64,000 nt of DNA from Megalopta genalis (lineage: Eukaryota > Arthropoda > Insecta > Hymenoptera > Halictidae): NCBI RefSeq assembly GCF_051020955.1, contig NC_135028.1:1054001-1118000 (forward strand), read 5' to 3'. Shown one piece after another: positions 24,875-36,200 of the stretch; position 1 is the first letter of the stretch, and each line of letters starts with the position of its first letter. A program made the translations under genes and the position numbers. A model generated the notes under the pieces. That model made no database searches. It was given only the letters and a program-made list of their open reading frames with translations, and was not told the origin of the DNA.

Positions 24875-26159
24875 CAGCCTCGTCCGTATTTTTTACCACT
24901 ATTGGATCCCCATGCCAGGCAGAAGAAATTCATAAAAATTTATATCGATGAGTAAACAATAACGGGCGGGTGAGGAACTCTAGATAGTGGTGTTTTATCG
25001 TCAGAAGTTGTTTGTGATCGTTGAAGACTTTTTAAAACCTCTGTTTTAACCTTCTCCCTTGCGTATGATTTTACGTGTAGATATATATTTTTTAAGTATA
25101 TCATTCTGTTGACTGATTAGTGATTAAAAACAAAGCAAAACGAAAAAAAAAACGAAAAAAAGAAAACAATCAAACAAGTAACCAACCGTACATTCGTAGG
25201 AAAACCCTGTCCGAGTGTGCTTGTTGTTGTAACGGAACATCTCTAAAGATCCAGAAAAAAAAAATGGAAAACTAAAAACAAACTTCGTACTATGCCACTA
25301 CATTTTTTCATGAGTATTATACTTTTCGTGTTCCACCTTGGAGATATATGTCAAGGGAAGAGGGGTACGATTTACCCCTTCTCTTGACAGCGTTATCAGT
25401 AAGATAAAGTAATATGTTACAATTAAAACGTGACGTTTTCTTTTTTCATTAACATAATCCAGGGATCGTTTCTTCCGTATACCGTTCGGGTTCTTGTTAT
25501 TATTATTAAATTCATCCCCGTCCAACCGGATGCCGGGCGGTCCTTGGTCCTCATCAGCGTTTACAAAAACGACATTCTCATTTTTTGACTATTTATTGCT
25601 TTCATGTAAAATGTTCTAATGTAATTATTAGGCTACGTTAATTGTTCTTAACATTTCTCTCCGTTACTTCCGATTATTGTCATTTCGCTTTCGCAGCTCA
25701 CTTTAATTATATCGTCTTTAATAAGAGCGCCGACTACACAACAATGTATATAGTTACTAATTAATTTCGCTTTGTTCCTTTGTCCCTACCTTTTTCTTTT
25801 CTTCGTTCTGTCTCGCCCGCGCGACGACCGGTTTTTGGAGTGATTTCATGATCTTCGCAGTATTTTGAGATACCGAGAGCACCTTCCATGGTACGTTGTA
25901 GAAATGTTAGATACCGTTTATTCTCGAACGATGAAAACGAAGGAAATAAAAAGAGATATGATCAGAAAGCGCGAGAGTGAGAGAGAGAGAACCAGTATTT
26001 TTAAGACGATGTCACTATGCAGATTACTATATGCCTTCCCGCGAAGGATAATATGCGATTGATTGCAAAGGTGGATTAAGAGGAAAATAATAATCATATT
26101 AATGATGACAAAAAACACTAATTCTCTAAGATACAAAATTGTATGTACTAATAATTTAA

Positions 26160-26187
26160 GGAGCCGCCGTTAAGAAGGGCGGCCTCC
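26160..26187 (+). other. GC-rich hairpin
   Basis: GGAGCCGCC and GGCGGCCTCC pair around a GTTAAGAAG loop with one bulged C, in otherwise AT-rich sequence. There is no U-tract of a terminator type. It could be a structured 3' UTR element. Confidence 0.5.
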
Positions 26188-26506
26188 AGCTACTAAGAGA
26201 TTTTAATCTTGCGATAAAGTGAAATATATGGAATCGTTGAATGAAAATATCGATTATTCTTTTTATTCCAAATAGTATAAAGCTTGAGCGGTTTTTATTC
26301 CTGTCTACTGTTTCACTTTCAGACGGTTTCACTTAGAAATTCGACGGTCGCCGGTCACGCGATGCTATTTCGGAGGAGCGATTTCATGCAACGATATCGA
26401 AACAACACAACTCTGTACGATCCTGTTCGAACAGTTCTTCCAACGCGATGATATTCGAGACGCGCATGCGACACGATTTTATTTAAAATTACCGTTCAAT
26501 ATACAT

Positions 26507-26680
26507 TTAACCCTTTGCACTCGAAGTCATTTTAACTCTGAATTCAAAATAATTTTTCCGACTTACAGTATTTCTATTTCTATCGACTCGAATGCATTTG
26601 ATATATGTGAAATAAAATTTTGTGACCGATATTATAACAATTGGCGAGTCGGAGTCGTCAGTCCGAGTACAAAGGGTTAA
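26507..26680. mobile_element. TTAA-flanked piggyBac-like MITE
   Basis: The element starts TTAACCCTTTGCACTCG and ends CCGAGTACAAAGGGTTAA, an inverted repeat of about 17 bp with one mismatch at the tip. A TTAA target with CCC at the termini is typical of the piggyBac superfamily. It is 174 bp long and non-coding. Partial relatives are seen near 44513 (TTTTGCACTCGAAGCCG) and 60296 (TTAACCCTTTGCACTAG). Confidence 0.7.
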
Positions 26681-27186
26681 CGGCAAAAATTCGATTCCAA
26701 CTTCCACGCAATTCGAATTTTGTCGTTCTAATTTGTCATCGAGTCCACGCGGAATCAGAATTGTATAATTAATAGCTCGATGTCAAGTTAAAATTGCAGC
26801 GAACATCGCATCGATCCGTGATCTTAAATAGAATCACGTAGCACTTTTTAAACGAATCGAAATTGCACGTTGTGAACAGCAGCCGTCGAATCGACCCGAT
26901 CCGGATGTAGCACGATTATTATTGTTTAGTGCACGCGGTGCACCGAGCAACGTAGACGCGCATAAGCGACACGGTTCGACTATGATAGTTATAACAAATG
27001 CGATGCCTGTGTGCTGCAAGTATTCTGTCTGCATGTATGTGCGTGAGCGCGCGCGTTTGTGTGGACGTAGATTGAGTCTCCGATGACTCGGATTTGTTCG
27101 AATGCGCGTTTCCATCAACGTACATGTGTCATCGTTCGCGGAAGTTTAGGAGAAACAGCGTCGATGGACTCTTCGACAGCAATTAC

Positions 27187-27727
27187 AGTAATGTCTCTCT
27201 AATTGACGCAAATAATGTCTCTCTGATTGTCCAGAAAAATGGACAATTTTGGAAGAGGTGATACGATTGTTCGAGCCTTGTGGCTCGTTTTATTATTATC
27301 TCCCCAAATTGTCCATTTTCGTGGACAATTTAAGCGTCAATTAGAGAGACATTACAGTACAGTAATGTCTCCCTTACTGACGCTCAGTAATTTGGGAAGA
27401 GGAGCCTTGCGGTTTATTTTTATAGTTATAAATTGTCCACAATTATAAAAGCGAGCCGCAAGGCTCGAATAATCGTATCTCCTCTTTCCGAATTGTCCAT
27501 TTTCGTAGACAATCCAAGCGTCAATAAGGGAGACATTACTGTACAGTAATGTCTCCGTTACTGACGCTCAGTAGTTTGGGAGGAGGAGTCTTGCGGTTTA
27601 TTTTTATAGTTATAAATTGTCCACAATTATAAAAGCGAGCCGCAAGGCTCGAATAATCGTATCTCCTCTTTCCGAATTGTCCATTTTCGTAGACAATCCA
27701 GGCGTCAATAAGGGAGACATTACTGTA
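27187..27727. mobile_element. Three tandem copies of the AGTAATGTCTCCC inverted-repeat element
   Basis: Each unit is about 170-185 bp, begins ACAGTAATGTCTC and ends GAGACATTACTGTA, and is itself an inverted repeat with internal blocks such as AATTGTCCATTTTCG and CCTCTTCCGAA. Junctions near 27356 and 27542 read TACTGTACAGTAATG or similar, so neighbours share their terminal bases. Units 2 and 3 are nearly identical, which points to recent duplication. Confidence 0.8.
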
Positions 27728-28127
27728 TTTAGAGGATTCGTTGCATCTCGGTCGTCTTCTTCCCCCTCCAGCTTTATACTACACCCGAGTCCTTCCTGCG
27801 CGAGTTCTTAAATCATAGAAGATGCGGTTGTGATCCCCCCACCCATCCCCCACCCCTCGTTGTACATGTATGCGTTTTTCCTTTCTGGTCCGAGGAACGT
27901 GGATTAACACACATAGATATATTATATTTGTAAATGGCTGATCATCGCTTGTGATCCGACGACGCCTCGTCGATACACATAGAAACTATGATAACTGATA
28001 GAACCGATGCAAGAATGATCGTAGGCGTACACCCCCCACCCCCTCCCCCCCCTGTTCACTGCGTCGGCCGAGTCCCGCCGATGCACGCCTATACAAATGA
28101 CATCCTAACGATGTAAAACTTTCGGAT

Positions 28128-28133
28128 AATAAA
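28128..28133 (+). terminator. Probable distal poly(A) signal of PP1-beta
   Basis: AATAAA is followed by TTGTTGTAC and TGGTTGGCTTG, a GT-rich downstream element. It gives a 3' UTR of about 3.27 kb. Confidence 0.45.
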
Positions 28134-28379
28134 CATGCATATTGTTGTACAAACCTGGTTGGCTTGATCCTCTCGCTCGGGTTCGCGAGTTTGATGGACG
28201 ACGAGCGGAAAGGACGACAGGATAGGCGGCTATGCGATGGTATTTAAATGATAGTGTGTTTGTAAAGTGGGCTTTTGTTTGTTGAAATAATTTTGTAAAC
28301 GTAGCACAGGATATTCTCCATGATTGACGCTCACATTGTACACAAAAGTGGACTATTTAGGGAGAGGAGGTATGATTTT

Positions 28380-28790
28380 ATGTTAATTTATTATATAATT
28401 TTATAATTAATTAAAATTAATTATAATTAATTAATATTTTATATTAATGCTGATAATATTAATGATTATAATACTTAATCATTATATTAATTGTATTAAT
28501 GTTGACAATATTAATGATTATAATATTTAATCGTTATATTAATATTGATAATATTGATAATTATAACATTTAATAATTATAAATATTAATAATATTAATA
28601 GAAATGCGATACGAGGAGCACAATTGGTTTATGTATATTATAATAATATACATAATAATATATATTATAATAATATACATAATAATGTATGTTATAATAA
28701 TACATATAACAATATTATTTACATTATATAATATTATATATATTATATGTTATATTTTATACTATATATAATAGTTTATATAATATTTTA
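28380..28790. repeat. AT-rich degenerate microsatellite
   Basis: About 400 bases of AATTAAT, AATATTAAT and ATAATAATATAC motifs directly following the arm of an inverted-repeat element. Confidence 0.85.
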
Positions 28791-29243
28791 CATACACCGT
28801 TGTAGGAATATAACATAGCTTGACAAGGCGAGCGCGAGGATCTTCGTAATAACGTTTGTAGTCTCGTGGTAAAATTTGGGCAGTGTTTTATTATATTCGT
28901 AGACAGCACGAATGAAGAGTACAATAAACCATGGTGGCGATTAACGTTAATAAATAAGACATCATGGACGACGGTACGCACTGCGAGAAAGAAAAGGCAT
29001 AGCGTCGGGCGACGGGTGTCGCGCTGTTCTTCGGGATACGATGCGTATACTCTGTCATATCTGTTTTTGTTTTTTTGCAATTCTTTTTACGTGTTTTTAC
29101 TCAGCTTTTTTCATCGGTTCGTGACGTATCGCGCGTTCCATGCGACACGGGGCGACACGGTCATCAGTAGACGTGAGCTGCAAAACAGACCGATCGTTGG
29201 ATCAAACTGAAAAAGTCACAATCGACGAATACATACGATACAT

Positions 29244-29602
29244 ATACAGCGTGTCCCAAAATTATGATATTTCCGAGAAGTGAGAGGTTCCTGAGCTCAT
29301 TTCAAGCAACTTTTTCCTTTGTGAAAATGCGATCCGCGGCTTCGTTTACGAGTTATTAACGAAAAACGTGGGCCAATCGGAGAGCGAGCGAGGCCGGCGC
29401 CCCACCCTAGCGGCCAATGCCCGTGTCGCGCCGGCTGTCTGACGCAGCGGCGATGGTCGCGAGGGCGTGGCGTCAGTGTTTTTCATTGATAACTCGTGAA
29501 CGAAGCCTCGGAGAACATTTCTGTAAAGGAAAAAGTTGCTTCAAATCACCTCAGGAATCCCTCACTTCTCGGAAATGCCATAATTTTGGGAGAGCCTGTA
29601 TA
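29244..29602. mobile_element. GGGTGTCC-type inverted-repeat element, copy 2
   Basis: The ends TATACAGCGTGTCCC and GGGAGAGCCTGTATA are inverted, with possible TATA duplication. The next layer, AAAATTATGATATTTCCGAG and CTCGGAAATGCC, is also inverted. It has the same arms as copy 1, including AAGCAACTTTTTCCTTTG and CTTCGTTTACGAGTTATT. Confidence 0.8.
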
Positions 29603-32600
29603 AAATGGATAAACAGAACGATCGAAAGCTTCGAGAGTTTCGTCTTGCTGTAAATTTGAGGGAAAAAACAGTCGAGCTTGTTATGTACATATGTAGAATC
29701 GAAAGCAGCGAACGAGACTCTCGAAGCTTCGTGAAACACATATGGGGGACGCGTGTCTTATCACAGGGATGCACGTGTGTGTGGTCAACCGGGGCTCAGT
29801 GTTGTCTACGCAAGGAGATCTCTCGTGTGTCAAAAGCTAGCGTTATGAATGTTTCAACATCGTCTGCAAACACAAAACTGAACGAGCGGAGCTGTGCCCC
29901 GCGAGAAACGGAGTCGTGTAGAGGGGCGCCATTCAAAATCTCCGGAGGGGGGCTTCTGTTCGCCAGGGCCGGTTCTCCCTTGATATTTACACGTGTGTAT
30001 ATACATATTAGTCGAGCGAAAATGAACATAGAGGAACACCTTTCAAAATAAAATACCTATTAGAGGACATGGTGGATACACTGGGGCGACAGAAAGTTTC
30101 GTATCAGTTGTATCAATATTAACTGTTTAACGGTTACTGAAAGACGGTAGTTTTATTAATAATTTAATAGTAATTAATTAATCAATTATTAATAATAATA
30201 ACCAATTATTTATGTAATAATGATTCATAATTTAATAACTAATTCATGATTAATAATAATAATAAATAATTTAATAGTTAACTAATTAATGATTGATACC
30301 AATAAATAATGTAATGATTAATTAATTAATATTACCAGTAAATAGTTTTATAATTAATTAATTAATTAATTAATTATTATTCATAATAATAATAATAAAT
30401 TTTGTTTGAAAATGGGGAGTTTGCAGTTGTTTAAACTTTCTGTCTCCAGCGTAAGTCAGTCACGTACAAAATGCAGACAGCAGTGCGGCGCTGTTTGGGC
30501 GTAAATGGTTGTCAACCCTTCGCAAATGAATGATTGCGAGTGAATTTTTATAATGATGAGACCTTAATTATCGTTCGTATTATATCGGGCTGTTCTACGA
30601 ACGGCGATTCCGATCCTCTTCTCCCTTTGATTAATTAATGTTTGTTACGTATAGATGCGTGTTAATCGTCGAATGCATCTCGTTGCAGCCAGATATATAG
30701 ATATATGTAATATGTAATATGTATATGTATAATATGTACATCAATTATGGTGTCGGCTTTGTTTCGAAATTATGATTATTTCACAGAATTAACGAGTATA
30801 AAAATTGGAGGATGATGCGATGGAGGGGGGTGAAAAGAACACTCGACCACATTTCAATCTTGTCGCTCACTTTTGTTTTGTTTCTTAATATGTGGTACGT
30901 TTATTGTACCACGGACGGGTAAAGTGAAATACTGGAACTGGCTGCGAATAATAGTAGTATAACGATCCTGAAATACAACAGACACAATTCGTGTACCAAA
31001 TATCAATTTGTCTCATCGTGGATGAATTTCAATTTTATTCGGCTGGTTTTTTCGTTCTTTTTCTTTTTCTCTTTCTTTTTTTTTTTTAATGTCCGGCTCG
31101 ATCGGACTCTGTTGCCGATCTCAAAATCTCGTGTTTGCTGTTTCGAAAAGCCACCGAATTTTTTCGCTTTGGGGGAGGGGGGGAGGTATTCGCGTCCAAA
31201 AATCGGACGAAAGTCTTTTTATAATGTTATAAAGTCGTATAAAGTGAACAATTTCTTACCTATAGTTAACAGAACACTTTTTTTTCGTCATTTCTTAATT
31301 TTGAACACAGTTGCAAAATGATTGAAAATTAAGATTATCGTTTACAGTTTTCTACTGGTTTTTATAGCATTAAAAAATAATATATCAAAGCTATATTTTT
31401 ATATTTTTGATTCACTTTGAGATTTAGCTAATTTAGCATATCTTCTGTTTTAAATTTATTTTTCAAATGCGAATCCAACGAGATCGGACGTTCATTTTGA
31501 GCTTGTTGTAAATAACGAAGTTCTGTCTTTACTGTGAAAAAGGAATCGGCTGCTACTGAGTGCTACTTGCTGTTACAAGGGAAGTTTCCCATCTTCACTA
31601 TCTCTCACAAGAAAAAAAGTTCAAAACTACGACTTCGTTTCGACTATATTTACACTAAAAAATATCCGACCAAACCTAAATAAAACAACAAAATAAAAAA
31701 TCTGCATTATCATAGATTTCGTCCACTTTTCGGACGCGAATACTCCGCAGACGCGCTGACCGCGGCCAGCACGTGACCCGCGAGCTCGCACAGTGTTGAG
31801 CGAATAATCCAGCAACTAAATGGCTTCTAAACGGGAAGCCGGCAAATGGCGAAGGCAACAACGAACTCGGCGAAGTCAGCGGTAACATTGTGCAGGAGCT
31901 TTACGAATTCAACATGTTGAATGTTGAAATCGGAAATCGTCGGAAATATTCCGCGCGGCCGAGCGCGTTTCGCGCGGAAATTATTATTAATTATACGGAC
32001 AATTATTTCGAGATGCTCCGTCGTTTATCCACGAACAAATTCACAAATTATTCGTAGATTAAATCCGAGGATGAATGCTACGATGACGGCATCGTCGATC
32101 GACACTGCTTTTCAACGGAAGAAAGCGCGCGACGTCGACGTAAATTGATCGGCCGAAACTGCCAGAAACGCGGAATCACAGTTGGCTTGGATCATCGTCC
32201 AAGCTTTCCGATTTCAGCTGAAGAGAACAACAATATCTGCGCCCGAGCCAACGATCAAGCAGATGTTCAGATAATGCCAAACTTTTTTTATTTTTTCCTT
32301 CGGGTTGCAAGCCTGATTGTTGCACAATCGAGCGTTCCGCGGCCGAACGGATTTCGTCAGGAGATCTCGAAATAATCGCGAAAGCGTGCTTGTTGTTGTT
32401 GTTGCAAAAAGTGTCGGCATTAACAACAATTTAACCGCGTCTCGTCGAATCCGGATGCAAAATAGCGCGGTTCGAGCCGGTAAATTATCGTGCAATAATT
32501 CGCGATTTCTCCTTTGCGAACGTCGACTCGCCGGTGAGTTTATTTTATATCAGCGAAATTTAACGGAAGCTCGATCCGCGCGCGTCATCCCACGTTTTTA

Positions 32601-32854
32601 GAGGCCAATAGATTTCGCAACGAGCTCGGCTCGGTTTACGGATGTTGTATAATTGCGCGCGTTGTGAAATTTATCGCGCTAAATCGATCGGCGTATTTTA
32701 GACCGTTCTTGACGCAACGCCGCATTCATTGAGATTCATTGAGAAACCGATTTCCTAGAAGGAAGTCGAACTGCGTCGAGAAAGATCCTTGAAAAATCCT
32801 TCGGTCGTTGTCGCGCAGGCAGCGCGCAATTTTTGCGCTCCATCCGAGAAGAAT

Positions 32855-33155
32855 ATCTCCCAAAAATGTCTCGTAATGCGGCCGTAAGGGTAGCCGAGAT
32901 CATTTGGAGCAACTTTTTCCTTTGCAAAAATTCTCTCCTAGGCTTCGTTTACGAGTTATCAACGAAAAACGCCGGCCAGTGAGCGATCGCGCACGGCCAC
33001 GCCCTCGCGATGGCCGCGAGGGCGGAGCGCCCGGCGCGCTCGCTCTCCGATTGGCCCATGTTTTTCGCTGATAACTCGCGAACGGAGCGGCGGATCGCAT
33101 TTTCGCAAAGGAAAAAGTTGCTCGAAATGAGCCGGGGAACCTTTTCACGGCGTCG
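32855..33155. mobile_element. GGGTGTCC-type inverted-repeat element, copy 3 (ends degraded)
   Basis: The paired arms GAGCAACTTTTTCCTTTGC / GCAAAGGAAAAAGTTGCTC and CTTCGTTTACGAGTTATC / GATAACTCGCGAACG are clear. The outermost GGGTGTCC ends are not convincing. Confidence 0.7.
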
Positions 33156-33287
33156 TTCCCTTTGTACGCAGCTCTCTGAGAACTTTGTTCCCCGAAAAAT
33201 CGTCGACAAGGGAACACGATCCGAAGGCTATTCGTCTCAAATGAACGGCGATCGCACCCGGCTCGAAACGTCGAACGGAAGGTGAGA

Positions 33288-36200
33288 TTACGTACCGAAA
33301 GGCCTGATTGGATGTCGGCTCCATAGGTAGCTACGCTTCACAGGACTGAGGTAACTGTCTCTCAGATAGAAAGGAGTGCTCCTTTGAGCGTAGCCGGGGA
33401 TGTAGGGAGCGTAGCTCGGGTACCACCATGGGTCTCTCGTAAACGCGCTAATGGGCGCCATTGGGGACGGTTCGAGGAGATCGAACAACGGCTTCCGACG
33501 AAGCAGTGACGATAGAGACGGTATCAAATGCGAATCGTCTAACAAGTTACCTGAAATTAAATCACGATGTTAATGGTACGAAGTGCGACGTGTGCACACG
33601 TCATTCTCTCCGTAACGAATGATTGCGACTTTTAAATAATTTAAATAATTTAAAGTAGTTTAAATTATTTAATAAACAATTTAATTTAACTTTTATATAA
33701 CCTTTTATATTCTTTTCTATCAAACTTTTATCACTGTAAAAATGTTCGCCATTTTTGTAGTTGTCAACAATTATAAAAATCGTAAATTATATTATATAGT
33801 AATTAATATAATTATTAGTATTTATAATTATTAAATATTATAAATTACTAATATTAACATAATTAATATAATCACCGATTGTACAATTACATACAATTTT
33901 ACATTAATTATATTAATATTAATTACACTATTTAATATAGTCACAAATATTAACAATTACATTAATTAGTATATAATTCACGATTTTTAAAATTGTCGAC
34001 AACTAGTAAAATGTAAAAACGAGCGGCGAGGCTCGAATAATCGCGTCGCTTCTCCCGGAATTGTCCACTTTCGTGCCGGATCGGTGCGCGAATTCGGGAG
34101 AAATCGCAGTGTTCGAGCGTCGCGATTCGTTCGACCGACACGAAAATAAAAGACCGAGATCGATTCTCATCGCATGAACACACGGAACGAGGAACGACGG
34201 TACTCACCGTAGATGTCGAACAATCGCTTCGTACTGAGCGGCGGGCTTATATGCCGGGAGAGCAAAGGCGCTTTGCTCGGATACATTCTGTCGATGTCTG
34301 CCAAGCGGTTCAGGTGATCGGTCCAAGCTTTCTCAGGGTCGAACGGTTTCGCTGTATCGTGATATTTATGGCAATGAAACAAAAATTCGTGGCAATGAAA
34401 CGAGCATTCCTATTGGTGAGTGTACCGCGAACACGTTGCAGACGATGCGTAACATCATTGAATCATGCGATATATATCTTTTGCGGCCCAGGTGGCTCGA
34501 CGCTTTGTGAAACAGGCACGGAAATGATACTTTTTTCAATCATTTTTATTAATAAATTAACCTTCGAGATCTAGATTGAACTGCTGGCAATCGAAAAATG
34601 GTCGCTTTCTTTGAATTTTGCAAATTGAAATTAGGACTTTGAATTTTGCAAATTGAAATTGGGACTTTGAATTTTGCAGATTGAAATTAGGACTTTGAAT
34701 TTTGCGAATTGAAATTAGGACTTTGAACTTTGCAAATTGAAATTAAGGCTTTGAATTTTGCGAATTGAAATTTAGGATTTATTTTTGTTTTTAGAGCGTC
34801 GAAGTATCTTCCTTTCTTCGTTTCTTCTTTCGGTCTGTTTCACTTTCTTTCGCGCATCGCCGGCTCGAGAAATCGATTGTTTCAATGTTACTACTCGTTT
34901 CAACGAGGTCGCTTCGGCTCGGCTCACATACGAATGCAATCGATCGACTTTCTGCAACGAATAGAAGTCGACGCTGATCGTTCCACGGATTAGACGACTT
35001 CGCCTTTCACGGTTATTGCACGTATACATGGAACATTGTGTGTTAGGTCGTGTAATAAAATAATAATAAATCGTCGGATTACTCGAAGACAGAGGATATT
35101 CGTTTCTGTCAAGATTAAAATGAATGTTTCATCGATCCATTTACTGCCACGATTCCCATTTGGGACCTTTTAAAAACTGTAAAATATTTTAGCAACAAAA
35201 CGTAGTTCGAATATTATGATAATATATTATAATAATATAATAATATTATATAATATTGAATATTGTAATAATATAGCAATATAATAATATTATTTAATAT
35301 TAAATATTATAATAATATTATATAATATTGAAAATATTATAATAATATAGTAATATAATAATATTATACAATATACAATATTATGACAGTTTGAATCTCT
35401 CAATATTACAAAAAAAAATATTACAAAAAGAATTTAGCTATACTGCAATTACACTAATATATTAAATAAACTTTCCGCTTTCGTGGCATCGCCGAAACAT
35501 TTTCTCGCTCTCAAAAAAGAAGTGACAAAAGACCCGTTGGCATTCGCTGGGTACAAGAGACTCGACATTTCGTATTACACGATCCAATAAATAACGTTTC
35601 TCCGTCGGATTATGAATCCGTGAACGACGCGTAGATTCCTTTGCGTCGCGTTCCAACAACGAAAAGCGTGTCCCTCGCGTTTCTCGGATAAATCGAACAC
35701 AGAAGTCTCTCGGTGAAATTTTCACCGAGGTTAAAAATATAACCTTGCGAGATCAAATCGAAATCTGATATCCGAAAATAAAATCTTACGTCCCGTAATT
35801 CTGGGACACCCTGTATATATATATATAGACGCACGAGGCGTCCGACGATTCGCCAATAAAACTTAAAGAGACACGCTTTTGAAATTTTCGTTCGACGTGT
35901 AACGGAAGAATCGCGTCGATTTTTCTCCGAACGACGCGATTTTTCTCGTCACAAAATGGCGGACACTTTCGAGGAAAAAGGACCAGCGACGAGTCTTGAA
36001 CGGTCGAAGGAGAATCCTTTTTTTTTTTACTTGAGAGAAATTGTTCGATAGGATTATCGTTAATTAATTATGACGGGTCCTTTTGCAGGTCGAGAAGCGT
36101 CCGCGCGGCTACAAAAACAAAAAAGTCCACATAACAACATAATCACTAAATGTATGGAGAAGCGTCAGCTCGTCCACATTCGTCACTCAATGAATCCATT

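Larger units (their letters stand above)
24875..28150 (+). other. Probable long 3' UTR of PP1-beta
   Basis: No coding exon lies between the PP1-beta stop and a good poly(A) context at 28128. The region contains a GC hairpin (26160-26187), a TTAA-flanked element (26507-26680), a triplet of palindromic elements (27187-27727) and C-tracts at 27834-27857 and 28030-28051. A shorter end at AATAAA 25945-25950 is possible. Confidence 0.45.
28151..33287. other. Spacer between PP1-beta and the myofilin-like gene 3' end
   Basis: No convincing exon. It contains a partial AGTAATGTCTCCC element (28314-28376) running into an AT block (28380-28790), element copies at 29244-29602 and 32855-33155, ATT/AAT repeats (30150-30400) and a T/C-tract at 31050-31090. 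ORFs of up to 148 codons (for example 29605-30051 +) show no family signature. The end of any longer myofilin-like isoform should lie here. Confidence 0.5.

Noticed and set aside
29605..30051. A 148-codon plus-strand ORF and an opposing 77-codon ORF containing FADD, which recalls reverse transcriptase
   Set aside because: Only four residues resemble the RT active-site box; no flanking RT motifs, target duplications or poly(A) tail are seen.
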